This document shows, piece by piece, positions 50,801-63,448 of a stretch of 64,000 nt of DNA. Made by a program: the position numbers and the translations under genes. The DNA is taken from contig CM067082.1 of assembly GCA_034008185.1 (NCBI GenBank), positions 11,268,984-11,332,983 on the forward strand, read 5' to 3'. Below the pieces are notes generated by a model. It was not told where the DNA came from, ran no database searches, and saw only the letters and a list, made by a program, of their open reading frames with translations. Every line of letters begins with the position of its first letter. Position 1 is the stretch's first letter. The DNA comes from Gorsachius magnificus (taxonomy: Eukaryota > Chordata > Aves > Pelecaniformes > Ardeidae).

Positions 50801-51130
50801 TGCCTTGTCCCCATGGACCTGCCCAGCCATCCTGGGATGTGTCTGACCCTGGTTGCCCTCAATGGACCTGATCCTGACCCCACCTGCAGGCTGATGCTCT
50901 GGTATGACCTCAGCCTATCTCTCCATATCCCATGGAGATGCCCGATACCTGGGGCTGCCTCTGGCTGTCCTCTTGTCTGCCCTGCTCCCTGGCTAGGGGC
51001 GGTGGGGTGGGCCTTGGCTGTGAGAGCCCTGTGCTGCCATCCCCCAGCAGGAGACACCATGGCCCCCAAGGAGCTCCCAGCCCTTTACTGCACCTTGACA
51101 GCTTCCTTCCTCCAGAGCAGAAGTCTTCAT
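50800..51130. other. GC-rich island of unknown origin
   Basis: This stretch of about 330 bp is much richer in C and G than either flank, with words such as CCCAGCCATCCTGGG, ATGGACCTGA and GGGGCGGTGGGGTGGGCC. Sizeable open frames overlap in several phases on both strands (140 codons plus, 90 codons minus, others). GC-rich DNA gives this because stop codons are rare. CpG is not strikingly dense, so it is not a convincing CpG-island promoter. GGGGCGG near 50,996 is an Sp1-like word. It may be a fragment of a mobile element I do not recognise or a GC-rich conserved segment. Confidence 0.4.
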
Positions 51131-54100
51131 TGCATGGTAAATACAAACATGCTCACAAGAGTTCTGTTCCTTCCAGAAGTCAGTTTAATATCCCGTTATT
51201 ATAAGGCTCTTCTCCAAAAATGGAGATGCAGCTGATACAAAAATTACAAATTTAGGTGGAATTGTTTTCAGCCACAAAACAAAATGGAAAAACACTGAAA
51301 ATAATCAAAAGCTTCTGTCAAATTTTCAGAATGAAAAGTTTTATTTTTTCATTTCAGAGATATTTCTTACTAAAGAAATTCTTATTTATCTATGAAACAA
51401 TTTTTTTTATTATTTTAAAAAAATTTTTAAACTCTTCTTTTCAAACCCTGACTAATGGATGGCTCGTCTCCCTAAAAGTACCAAGGCTACTACTCAGAGA
51501 TGCCTGTGCCCAGATGCTTGTGGAGTTGTATCTCTACAATGTCTTTTCTGGACAGAAAAGCAGAGCTACGCTGAGCCCACAACAGTCCCTTGGGGGCCCG
51601 AATGACCTCTAGGAGTTGGGGAAAGCCCTGCTTGTGGAGCTAATATTCACAAAGAAGATGACAACTTCAGCTGATATTTTATACTTTTCTACCCTGTGAA
51701 ATTTCAGACCTTTGAAAATTTATTTTTATTATTGTAAAGGGATACAGCTAGTCTAAACATAGGGTAACATCACAATTGACAATTTAAAAGTTGAGCGAAG
51801 GCTAATTTGCTATACAGATAGGGAGCTGAAAGCAGCTGTTGGGTATGAAAGCACTTATTGGCTCATTTGGAATTAGTCTCATTGGGAAAAGCATGCTGTG
51901 GTTGTCCAGGAAGGCTCAAAAAATACGGCAGAGCAAACTGCTGAAATTCAGCCATCCTGGACTCATCCCTAACCCAAGAGGAATTTAACACTAGGAGGTA
52001 CAGTCATGGAGTTTGTAAACATGCAGGACCACCTTCAGTGAGGGAGCAGTTAACGCAGTGGAGACACACAAATTTTACCCTACTAAGTGAGGTAGTGTTG
52101 TTGGTGGGCACAAGACAGGGACAGGAACCAGGGAACCTCTTCTCATACTCTACCATAGACCTGTTTCACCATCCCAGGTAATTTTTTTATTCATACATAC
52201 AGCTCAGAAGATGAGGGGAAAGATGGTGTTGGCTTTTTCCACCCTCTCTTCTACCCTCCTACCTCCTGCGTAGCATCAGCATCTCACAAGATGTGGGGAT
52301 GTGCACACTTTCTCCCTCTCATTTAAATTGGAGTTGCTTTCTCATTCTCTGAACCTTTGCTCTTTGAACTTTTGCAGATCTTCAGCTGGTGTAAACTGGG
52401 GTCAGTCTCCTCAATACAAGGGTGCACCACTGGCTTTCATCAACTCAAAACCTGCAGCTAATTTTGAAAGGGGCTGCAACTGTGTGTGTTTCTAGAGCTC
52501 AGTGAGGTCTTCAGTCAGGCTGGCTGAAATCCACCTCCCATGCTCAGGCTTTGTGATGCGGAAAACCAGGCTGACTTTTTAAAGTGCTTGGCCAACCTAG
52601 AAAGGAGGTAAATGAGAAGTACAATCAATGGGAAGCATCAGGGAAAAAGATCAGGGGCAGGAGGTAAAGGTGAGGGATGGCAATAGTTGGAGTTAGCCCA
52701 AGAGAAAGAGAAATAGAGGAAATCCTGAAAGGGGAAGAAATGGAGGGACAGAATTAGAAACTTGGCCATCCTCAAAAGCAGCTGTGCTGGATGGAGAAGG
52801 AAGGGAGAAAGGAGGGGAGCATGTGTAATCTGTTAGTTTCAGTTTGGTTTTCAAAATGGTAATTATGCAAAGATGTGTTAGTGTCCAGTACTGCAGTGTG
52901 AAGGGATGGCAATGGATAATGTCTACTGTTCTTCCCAGGCTTTTAAGAAGAGGCAGTGTACATTACCTCATACAGTTGACATGAAAAGTGTTTCCTTTGT
53001 GTTTTTTATTTTTTTAAAAGGTAGGCTGAGAAGGAAAGGGGGGGTGTATTACTATAAATCAGCCTCAGATGCTGAGACAGATGATATCAAGCATACCTCC
53101 CACCACCCTTGTTAGCTAGCTGCAGAATGAAAGCTATAAATATTTCAGGTCTCCTTCCCTCAGGAATGAAGCTCTGATTCCTTCACATCTTGAAGGTGCT
53201 CCCTGATTGCTTTTCCTAAGCCAAGGACATCAACATGCATGAAAGTGCCTGGCAATGGTAGATCTGAGACATACGTGGCAGTGTTACAGTTCACAGTCAA
53301 CTGGGGACACTGAAACCTAAAAATTCAGTCCCTCCTGTGAAACAAGGTTGGGATATATATCTCAGGCAGCTGAAAATATCATACATCATCACACACACAC
53401 ACACAGATATATATGTATACACACACAAATCTATTTTACAATGTCTGAACACTAAACCACTTGAAAGCTTTTAACCACTCTCAGAAGACTATACAATGTT
53501 TGATTTGAGGATCCATAGGCTTATCTAAATATAATCATCTCCTCTAAAAGTCAGAGATGTACAATATACAACCAGAAAGCTGCAGGGTGTCTCCAACAAT
53601 AAGGTAGATGCCACGCTGACTCTCATTCTTGCAGAACACCGACCTGGCTATGAGGATCACAGCCTCCCATGATTCCCTTTACATTCACTGAATTTAGGCA
53701 AGAGACTCTGAATTTCAGTCTGGAGACCAAAATGTTTTTCTCGTTCATGTACCTGTATTTGAACTTTTTCTCAGAATAATTTTTATCACACTCATATATG
53801 ATATAAACAATTTCCTCTTTATTCTGCACCATGACCATTTAGGGTGAATCTAAATGCAAGAAAAAACAATTAATTGTAATGTGAGGAGGTAAGTAATCCC
53901 AGTAAATGCTCCCTGCTTTAACATGTTTAGTTTGCCAATAGGAAAGCTACCCACCACTCCTAATAGATCAAAATTCTTCAGCAGAAGTCACTGATAAACT
54001 GTCCACTGTCATCTTCTTTTCATATTTAAATCTCGGAGTACATTAAGAAGAGAATAACCCTTGTTGTTGCCATTTTCCAGGAAGAGAACACAAAGCATAG

Positions 54101-55823
54101 GGCTATGAAATGACAAATGTAAAATTGTGAGAAGAAGGAACCACCAAAAAAGAGATCTTTGAATCTCGGTTCAGCATTAGTAGAGGAATATTTAGCCTTG
54201 AGAATAGAGGCTACAACCAGGCAACACGTTGCAGTATGCTGATTATAATTCCTCATATTCCAACACCAGACCTGAGAATGATATGCTCTGCTGGGATAAT
54301 GTCACAGTTGACAAAAAAAACCTATTATGTGTGACAAATAATTTAACCCTTAGAAGCTGTGCAGAGCACAGTTGCTCATGGGCTAGAGAAGGTTCATAGC
54401 TTTGCAATGAAGATGGGGAAAAAGCACTGGATTGGAAGATTGGAACCCTCACTTCACCCATACTGAGCAGGTGGTACATTGATGCCTGACTGAAAGGCCA
54501 AACCATCCTTTTTTCTCCCAAGCAAGATCATTAAAATATTCAGCTGGAATTGAAAGATGTATTAATTTTGTTTATTGAAATAATAGCATCCATTTTCCTG
54601 CTCTTGAAAGTTTACAGAGGTGATATAGAGGCAACAGTTACATCCCCATAGGCAGTTTCTTGTCCTTTCAAACGCCAAACATGCTTTAGCATACCTCATG
54701 TGTACACATAAAGGTATCTAAGTAAGTTTTGTGTTGAGTCCACGGGCTGAACTCTGCCCCTCTGGAAAAACAGGGCCAGTTCTCAAGATAAGAAACCACA
54801 CAATGCCCATGATCCAGTACCTAGGTGCTAATCAATACATAATAATCATAATATAATCCTAGGGAAAATTATTAATTTCTATTTATGCCATTAAATTCAG
54901 TATCAATTAACTGGATAAGGCTTTATGGGACATGTATGTCTTAACCAACTTTCATGACACTGAAATGAGTCAATGAGCTTTTCAAACCTCCACCACAGAC
55001 ATTAAGAGAAGACATCCCAGGCTCCAAGTCCAAACAGAAGATCCAGGAAAGAAAGAACCTCAAGCACTTTAATTTATATTTTGATTATTGGTTGAGATTC
55101 CCAAGCTTCATGACATTGCAAAAGAAATTCATGTTTTCATAGAACAAAAAGCATCCATGGACAGCTTTCCACAGAGGCTGGCAGACTGATGTGTGACACA
55201 TACATTTACATTTCATGGGAGTTGAAAGCACATTCATCCAAGTAATTTCTGTTATATTGTCTGACAGTTTTAGAAAATTGCCAGGCTAGGGGTTTGTGTT
55301 TGATCTTTCGACATTATTGGAGGTTGTATAAACAGGAAGCAATGAATAGTTTCAGCATCAATTAAGATAATTCTAAACAAACACACTGTACAGCACTGTC
55401 AGTTCCCTGTGGTGGGCATATTCATGAACATGTGTTAAGGCCACAGTGCAAATCCACTTCCAGTGGAAATGGCAGCCCTGGTGTTCCTCCACTCAACTGC
55501 AACTCTGGCTATACTGGTAACCCAAACACATCCATACCGTAGGCTTAAATACTACACAGTGTGGTCCATATGGATTAATAGTTATTACATTATCTGGGAT
55601 GGTGGGAAGAAGGCTTTAGCCACGTGTATGCTGTGCCATTTGCCCTTAGGGCCAGAGAAGTCTTGACCTGATTTATTTAACAGTAGCCTACAGCTCTTGT
55701 TCTGCTACCAATCATCACAGGACACACCATGCAAAGCTGATGGGCAGAAGCCAAACCAGGCTGATCTTTAAGAGTTCCCTGGCCCTTCTTGAGTTTATCA
55801 GTGTGTATTAAATAATGAACAGG
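51131..55823. other. Noncoding unique sequence
   Basis: No gene or recognised repeat family is seen. A CA/TA microsatellite lies at 53,389-53,427. The open frame at 51,256-51,612 (118 codons) is rich in Phe, Leu and Lys because of T/A-rich runs and is not credible as a gene. Confidence 0.65.
53389..53427. repeat. (CA)n(TA)n(CA)n microsatellite
   Basis: About eight CA units (53,389-53,405) are followed by GATATATATGTATA and a further short CA run. This is a compound dinucleotide repeat. Confidence 0.85.
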
Positions 55824-56349
55824 TGTTGTGGTTTAACCTGGCAGGCAGCTGAACACCACCCAGCCGCTCGCTCACACCTCCCCTCCCTCAGTGGGATGGG
55901 GAAAAAAAAATAAAACCCATTGGTTGACATAAAGACAGTTTAATAAAACAACAGAGGAAAATAATCATAATCATAATAAAAATACACAGAATATAGAAAA
56001 CAAGTGATGCACAATGCAGTTGCTCACCACCCACTGACTGATGTCCAGCCTGTCCCGACCACCAACTGCTCTCCTCCAGCGGCCAGCTCTCCCCGAGCAC
56101 ACCACCATATGGTGTGGCATAGCCCTCTGGCCAGTTGGGGTCAGCTGTCCTGGCTGTGCCCCCTTCCAGCTTCTTGTGCATCTGTCAGGGCAGGGGAAAC
56201 GGAAAAAATCCTTGACTGGTGTAAGCACTGCTCAGCAACAGCTAAAACATCAGTGTGTTATCAACATTAATCTAGTACTAAATCCAAAACACAGCACTAT
56301 GCCAGCTACTAGGAAGAAAATTAACTCCATCCCAGCCAAAACCAGGACA
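55824..56349 (-). mobile_element. Solo LTR of an endogenous retrovirus, minus strand
   Basis: Read on the minus strand it opens with TGTCCTGGTTTTGGCTGGGA and closes with GGTTAAACCACAACA, giving TG...CA termini over 526 bp. It is homologous to the plus-strand LTR at 20,080-20,676 in its first part (words such as TTAATTTTCTTC, GTGCTGTGTTTTGGAT, GCTGAGCAGTGCTTACAC, CACAAGAAGCTGG). It is diverged in the middle, where both share CACCATATG and then differ. No internal retroviral genes flank it. The flanks AACAGG (55,818-55,823) and ACCAGG (56,350-56,355) differ at one base and may be a decayed 6-bp target duplication. Open frames within it are incidental. Confidence 0.85.
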
Positions 56350-58832
56350 ACCAGGAAAGGGAAATCAGGTTGGGATGGAAATTAGTGTTTATTAGACCAG
56401 TGACATAAGGAGCCAGGTTTATTAAAAGATGCCTTTTTAAACTCCCTTGAAGAAGAAAGTTGCATAGGCACTCTGGTGATTGATCTCCCAAATAAAAATA
56501 GATACATTGCATATCAAAAGACTAGGTGAGGCAGCCTCCATTACATTTCTGCGCAGAGGCTGAAAACCCTTCTCTAATCATTAATTCCTACCAGAAATAT
56601 GTTCAGTATTTCAACTCTGAAGCTGGTGGGAAGTTTACCACTGCATTCAATGAGCTTTTGATTAGACTATTCTTTTAGCTATTCAGGTCCTGTACATCTA
56701 CTATGACTGCAAGTATGTAACATTGGTTTTTCAACATTTCTCTGGAGAAGAAACTTTCTTTTCCTGGCATTAATTCTAAATGTCAGACTGAGGTACATCC
56801 TCCCCCACTAGGGCTTTAAAAATTGGTTGAATATGATTATATCAATAACTTCCATGGCATAGTTCTCAACAGCATTCTGCAGGGAGACTTCATAAGTGAT
56901 CACCTTCCAAGAAAACCAAGAGGCCTTCCAATCTAAATAGATGACTGGAAGAGAGGTCCACTTATGCTACATGGGTGCTTCCTGAAAGGATCTGGGTGGA
57001 AAGGAAGAGGCAAAGTGAATTTTCTCCTAGCCATAAATCCTGTGCAGACACAATTCTTCTTTTGTGCCCCTTGCAGTGGATGATCTGGAAAGACACAAAG
57101 GACTCTCTTGTGAGCCAGAGACTGCAGAGATGCTCAGACTGTCCAGGTTTACACTCACACTTTCTCTGTGATCAGGGGCAGTTCACTAAGCGTGTATATA
57201 TCTCATTGTATACAGCTAGGCCCAGAAGATGTGTAATGCCACTTCATGCAATGCTTTTCTCCAGTGAGGCAAAGGTGATAATTCAGCCTCATCTCAGAAT
57301 GGAAACTCAAAAGCAGGGAGCTTTTTCTAAGAAATTCCTATTCTCTGTTCTCCCCTCCTCTCAACCTGCTGAACCACAAGTATGGAACATGCTGTGCAAC
57401 CAGGATGCTGTGAAAGAGAGCCTGAAAACATTACCCGGAAAGAAATATTTTATTTACATTTCCTTACTACAAACAACTTTATAGCTACAGATTTAAGGTA
57501 CTTAATTTAATGTTAAAAAATGTTGCAACATGTAATCTGTGGAAATGTTTACATAGTGTATTACCCGAGACACACAAAAGGTACGCCCACACTCCGAGCC
57601 AACCAGAAGACTTCTAAACCTGCTTATCACAGCATTGGGCCCTACTTAATGCATTCCACCTTTCAGGAGAGCAAACTAGCTCAGATTCAGCACTGAGAAG
57701 ATTGTGTGCATCCAGTTTCTGGTTGCTCTACTCAGAGCACAGGCAAAACAAGTCTGCCTTTGCCCACAATCTACCATGTACACCTGCCCACAACAGTGCC
57801 ATGTGCTGAGTGTAGCAAAGTCTGGGACCATGGTAAGGGACATTCTTCATTACGAGAGATATGCAAGAGACTGTTAAAAAGACTACACACAATTTTTTCT
57901 AGTTATGATACATCCTTCAGGAAAAAAAAGAGGAAAAAACTCCTTTTTTTTTTTTTTCCTGTGCTGTTCCTTACACCATAAATCATGTCACATATTGAAA
58001 ATAGAATTTTAAAAGGTGATGAAATTTCTAATGTTTTTAACCTAGTTTGGGGAACAATCAGGATTTCAAGAGCAGTTGCTCTGAAGACTGCCCTTACAGA
58101 ATGGTTTAAGACTTCTCATATGAGTGTGTGTGCCTATGCATGCATGAGCACCTTTTTGAGTAACTGTTTATTTAGCAAGATGTAGACTACAGATATTTTG
58201 GGAGTTAATTTGGCAAATAGAAACTGTGCACTAAGTGTCTCAAAGGGTAAAGAGGGGAATAGAAGGTTAACAGTTGCAGCCTCATATATTCCTTCCAAAA
58301 GCAATGTGCATCATTCTGAAAGCGTTTGTATGCATCTGTGGTCAAATCTGAACTTGTTGCAGCTTGAAACCCATGTAGACTTCAGAGCTCATCTGCTCAG
58401 TCCAATTTCCCATCAGCAATTCTTTCTTAAGAGTTTTATGATAATTTCATAGTAAAAGTCTATATTACAGAACTTTAAAAGTGTTCCAGCATAAACACAG
58501 CTTTCATTCAAATTTGATGCTTCTGTTTATTTTTTGGCTGCTTGAAAACAGCATCAAAATATGGAACTGTTAGAAACTGGAGAAGAGGAAAAAAGGCTAT
58601 GGTATGAATGACCTAGATAAAAAATGATAGACTAACTAGTCCAGCTTGGGTTGAGAGAGGTCACTTCCCTCTAAAGCTCTGGACTAAGTACTGAGCAATC
58701 TGTGTTTGTTATTCCTGGCTTCCTGTGAAAACTTAAACAGGAGCCACTTGAGCCTAGAACTTACCAACACAAACATCCTTGCATGCATACTTAGATGATT
58801 ACTATCTTTCAATTCAATAGATGGTCATGGGA
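56350..58832. other. Noncoding unique sequence
   Basis: No gene is recognised. A 169-codon plus-strand frame at 56,975-57,484 has no domain I know and is of a length that chance can give. A 14-T run at 57,944-57,957 is preceded by an A-rich stretch that could pair with it. Confidence 0.6.
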
Positions 58833-60850
58833 ATTATAGAATCATAGAATCATTTAGGTTGGAAAAGACCTTTAAGATCCTCAGGTCCAACCATTAACCT
58901 AGCACTGCCAAGTCCACCACTAAGCCATGTCCCACATCTACCCAACTTTTAAATACCTTCAGGGATGGTGTCTCAACCACTTCCCTGGGTTGCCCATTCC
59001 AATGCTTGACAATCCTTTTAGTGAAGAATTTTTTCATAATATCCAATCTAAATCTCCTCTGGAGCAACTTCAGGCCATTTCCTCTTGTCCTATCACTTGT
59101 TACTTTGGAGAAAAGACTGACACCCACCTCACTAGACCGTCCTTTCAGATAGTTGTAGAGGACAATAAGGTCTCCCCCTCTCAGCCTCCTTTTCTCCAGA
59201 CTAAACAACCCCAGTTCCTTCAGCTGCTCCTCATCAGGCTTGTGCTCCAGATTCTTCACCAGCTTCATTGCTCTTCTCTGGACATGCTCCAGCACCTCAA
59301 TGTCTTTCTTGTAGTGAGGGGCTCAAAACTGAACACAGTATTTGAGGTGCAGCCTCACCAGTGCCGAGTACAGAGGGGCAATCACTTCCCTCATCCTGCT
59401 GGCCACACTATTCCTGATACAAGCCAGGATGCTACTGGTAGTCATAGCCACCTGGGCACACTACCAGCTCATATTCAGCTGACTGTTGACCAACACCCTC
59501 AGGTCCTTTTCTGCTGGGCAGCTTTCCAGCCACTCTTTCCCAAGCTGTAGCATTGCACAGGGGTTTTGTGACCCAAGTGCAGGACCCAGCATTTATCCTT
59601 TTTGAACCTCATGCAATTGGCTTTGTCCCATTGATCCAGCCTGTCTAGGTCCCTCTGTAGAGCCTTCCTACCCTCAAGCAGATCAACACTCCCACCCAAC
59701 TTGGTGTCATCTGCAAATTTACCAAGGGTGGACTCGATCCCCTCATCCAGATCATTGATAAAGTTATTGAGCAGAACTTGCCCCAATAATGAGCCCTGGG
59801 GAACACTGCTTGTGACCAGCCACCAACTGGATTTAACTCCGTTGACCACGACTCTTCAGGCCCGGCCATCCAGCCAGTTTTTTTGCCCAGTGAAACATAC
59901 ATCCATTCAAGACATGAGCAGCCAGTTTCACCAGAAGAATGTTGTGGGAAACAGTGTCAAAGGCTTTACTGAAGTCTAGGTAGATAACATTCACAGCCTT
60001 TCCCTAATCCACTAAGCGGGTCACCTTCTCATGGAAGGAGATCAGGTTAGTCAAGCAGGACCTGCCTTTCATAAACTCCTGCTGACTGGGCCTGATCACC
60101 TGGTTGTCCTGAACATGCCACATGATGGTACTCGGGATGATCTGCTCCATAACCTTCCCTGGCACCAAGGTCAGCCTGACAGGCCTGCAGTTCCCCAGAT
60201 CCTCCGCCCAGCCCTTCTTGTAGATGGGTGTCACATTTACTAACCTCCACAACTGGGACCTCCCTGGTTAGCCAGAACTGCTGATAAAGGATTGAAAGTG
60301 GCTTGGTGAGCACTTCTGCCAGCTCCCTCAGCACCCTTGGGTGGATTCCATCTGGTCCCATAGACTTGTGTGTGTCTAAGTGGTGCAGCAGGGTGCAAAC
60401 CATTTCCCCTTGGATTACGGGGGATTCATTCTGCTCCACGCCCTTGTCTTCCAGCTCAGGGGGCTGGGTACCTCAAGAACAACTGGTCTGACTATTAAAG
60501 ACTGAGGCAAAGAAGACATTAAGTACCTCAGCCTTTTTCTCATCCTTTGTCACTCTTTCTCCCTGCATCCAATAAAGGATGGAGATTGTCCTTTGCCCTC
60601 CTTCTGCTGTGAATGTATTTATAGAAACATTTTTTACTGTCTTTTACAGCAGTAGCCAGATTAAGTTCTAGTTGGGCTTTGGCCCTTCTAATTTTCTCCC
60701 TGAATAACCTCATGACATCCTTGTAGTCCTCCTGAGTTGCCTGCCCCTTCTTCCAAAGGTCATAAATACTCCTTTTTTTCCTGAGCTAAAGCTGTCTGTT
60801 CACTGAGGCTGGTTGTCTTCTCCTGTCTTCTTAACTGTTTGCTGGATCAG
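58833..60850 (-). mobile_element. CR1 non-LTR retrotransposon, old, about 2 kb, minus strand
   Basis: Read on the minus strand, the element enters before the reverse transcriptase at about 60,850 (5' limit uncertain by some tens of bases). It runs through the RT and the C-terminal blocks and ends at 58,833 in a 3' UTR with a short tail (ATGATTCTATGATTCTATAA type). The 3' UTR words GGGACATGGCTTAGTGGTGG and TTGGACCTGAGGATC match the subfamily of the fragment at 18,012-18,128, not that of the young copy at 11.6 kb. Numerous frame breaks show that it is ancient. Confidence 0.93.
58894..60800 (-). pseudogene. CR1 ORF2 remnant, multiple frameshifts and stops
   Basis: In minus-strand order the visible blocks are as follows. 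There is an N-terminal linker region (about 60,790-60,520), then [20 protein letters not shown] (frame of 60,439-60,047). Next comes VNVTPIYKKG and a degraded GNCRPVRLTLVPGKVMEQII (60,252-60,004, different frame). An in-frame TAG stop lies at 60,004-60,006, after which RT motif A reads YLDFSKAFD (about 59,956-59,984). Motif B SSVPQGS and catalytic FADDTKLGG follow (59,849-59,499), then [16 protein letters not shown] to the final [12 protein letters not shown] block (59,295-58,894). At least three phase changes and one nonsense codon interrupt it. The catalytic aspartates happen to survive, but no functional protein is possible. Confidence 0.9.
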
Positions 60851-63277
60851 CACCTTCATTACTATGGTTTACATCTTACTCATGTTTCACCAACACTGTA
60901 GAAACACAGACATGAGCTACCTATCTGAGGCGCCATAGTGCCCTACAAACACAAAACAAAAATACCTTCTCTGTCCCAGAGACATTAGAGTCTATTCTTA
61001 AATTGCTGATTTTCCAGTTTCTATCATTTAAATTAACATGCAAAATTTTCCTGGCTTTGCTCCCCGACTATATGCTATCCATGTTTTGTCCTGTGTGAGG
61101 AATATAAACCCACACTATTTGCCTTGCGCAGCTTCTTCATGAACACATGATCTTGGCTTTTGTAGGCAGTACCACAGCAGTTCCCAAGGGAATGTTTGTA
61201 TACATAATAATGTTTATCTATAATCCCCATAGCAATTTTTATCAGATCAATGCCGAGCATTTCCATAAGATCTCTAGTACAACATGATCTATACCATTAC
61301 ATAGTTCTACCTAAGGAAGACCTTTTTCTTCTTTAGATTAAATGAAACAGCATCTTTGCATTCCGAACTATGTAATCTTGTTACAGTGAGAATAGATTTA
61401 TGCATCAAAACCCCATTAGTGTGACTGAGAGGAACACAAATAAATGCTCACATATCAATCATTACTATAATTGTTATTATTATTCAGGCTGATTTATAGA
61501 GGGCTATTACTTTTGTGTAGGATCTTAATAATCAATCATGTGTGCCAGACAAATAAGAGGACTCCAGCCTTGATGAGTTTAGCAGTTAGTGGACAAATTC
61601 TTCTACCATGGACATGAAAAGATATGGTACGAGGATGTATTTGCAGAAATGGTTGATACAGTATTTAACCATGAACCAAACCCTACAGAGTCTGTTTATT
61701 ATTTATGATGATCTTAACACTGCCAGGACCACACAGAGATTTGGGGTCCCAGAGACAAACAGTGTAAAAGCAGTTAACAATACACAGTTGAGACACTAAA
61801 AGTTTCAACAGAAATATACAGATCCCAACAAAAAGTGTTATTTATCCCTTTTAGCAGATAGGGAACAACTCAGGGTCACACAGGGTTTCTACATTAGGAC
61901 TAGTAATTCAGCCCACTTCAGTCATTACATTAACTACTTCTCAATCAGGTAAAATTCCAATTTCTGTAAAAAGGAGATTAGCAGGGTTTGGCCCCATACA
62001 TTAAAATATGCTGAAGACAGAATGATGGCAAATCAAAAATCAGACGGAATTTTCAGAGATGAGGATATGTGCCAGTGAAGAACATAAGTGAATGCACGGT
62101 GCTTTCTGTGATTACCAGTCATTGTGATTATTGCAATGAACTTGACACAAGATAGAGTTGTATGAGTATACAGGATAAAGAAAACTCTACTATGATGTAT
62201 GACCAGAAAAAATAGATTAAATGGCATCCAGTCCCAATCCTGGTATTGATTTTCTAGTAGTTCCATTACCATGATACTTCACATAAACACTCTATCATTC
62301 TGAACATTTTGGGAGTGTAAATAATTACACCGCTGTAATCCTAGTTGACAAATCTCACATCTCTCCTATATGGCCATGAGTCAGTACATATCAATCAAAG
62401 CTGATGTGTATTTTGACATGGGAGGCTCTTAGACATAGCACATCTTCCTTCTGTTTACCGCCACCACATTCTGAAACATGATAATAGCCATTTGAATCAA
62501 TCCTGAGGTGCAGGCGTGGGGAATGAATCATAGCATTCCTTCATCCTGCCACATAGCTTCTGAAATACATCAACAATCCATGTCTGAACATAGGCAGAGT
62601 TGTTTTGAAGAAGGAAATAACTGATTGCCTTGTTCTGTCATGGGTGTAAAACAACTTGTAAATTTTTTTACACTCTAAGCTTTCTTTCACCTCATGGCAC
62701 AATAAAATTGATACAATCTGCATTTGAGAGTTCTAAAGGCCTGGAGAATATGAACATGAAGAAGAAAAGGAAAGACAGAGCTCAGGACAAGGAAACAGGA
62801 AAAACATGATCTCTTCCTAACTCTACCAGTGAATTAATATCAACTGCAGAGAAAGCTTGGTCTGGTAAAATGGGAACAGAAGCTGTCTGCTTCACCCAGG
62901 TATCAAAGGTTTTCAGGTGAAGATTATGATCCCAACACCACTGAATGCAGTTGGTAGTCTGAAAATCTATAGTAAGGTCTTTTTGTCTACTAAATAGGTC
63001 TCAAGAGTAATCTGTACAAAAATGTTCTTCCACTGCAGTAAAATTCTTTGCTTTAAACCAATTAAATTACATGGGATTGTTCCAAGTGGGGTACCCTCCG
63101 AAGTCTATAAAATCTTTACAGATGTGCACTGGTAAATAAAAGATAGATAAACTCACAGGTAATTTTTGAATTAATAACTATCAAAAAACCTGGAGACAAA
63201 GTCCTGGATTTAGAGGCAGACTCACACCCTGCCAAGAGCTAAGACATCACCCCTAGTAGCTAGGATTGTCCCATAAC
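60851..63277. other. Noncoding unique sequence
   Basis: No gene or clear repeat is recognised. The DNA is AT-rich, with only short open frames. Confidence 0.65.
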
Positions 63278-63448
63278 AGGTTGCCCAGAGAAGCTGTGGA
63301 TGTCCCCTCCCCAGAAATGTTCAAGGCCAGGTTGGACAGGGCTTTGAGCAACCAGATCAAGTGGAAGGCATCCCTGCCCACAGCAGGTGTGTTGGAACTG
63401 GATGATCTTTAAGGTCCCTCCCAACCCAAACCTTTCTATGATTCTATG
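63278..63448 (+). mobile_element. CR1 3'-end fragment, about 170 bp, plus strand
   Basis: It begins at AGGTTGCCCAGAGAAGCTGT within the last coding block of CR1 ORF2. It continues with TTCAAGGCCAGGTTGGACAG, GCTTTGAGCAACCAGATCAA, GTTGGAACTGGATGATCTTT and TCCCAACCCAAACC, and ends with TTCTATGATTCTATGA. No functional coding capacity remains. The 3' UTR type differs from both the 13.7-kb and the 18.1-kb copies, so it is probably a third subfamily. Confidence 0.92.

Noticed and set aside
50813..51235. 140-codon plus-strand frame in the GC-rich island
   Set aside because: Frames of similar size exist on the opposite strand and in other phases, which is expected when GC content lowers stop frequency. 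No domain is seen.
20080..56349. Possibility that the two LTRs bound one large provirus
   Set aside because: They are in opposite orientation, 35 kb apart, differ in their middle segments and have no retroviral genes between them.
56975..57484. 169-codon plus-strand open frame
   Set aside because: No recognisable domain, no splice-site context that I can support, and a length compatible with chance.
58927..59550. 207-codon plus-strand open frame at the distal CR1
   Set aside because: It is antisense to the minus-strand CR1 ORF2 remnant and has no independent support.
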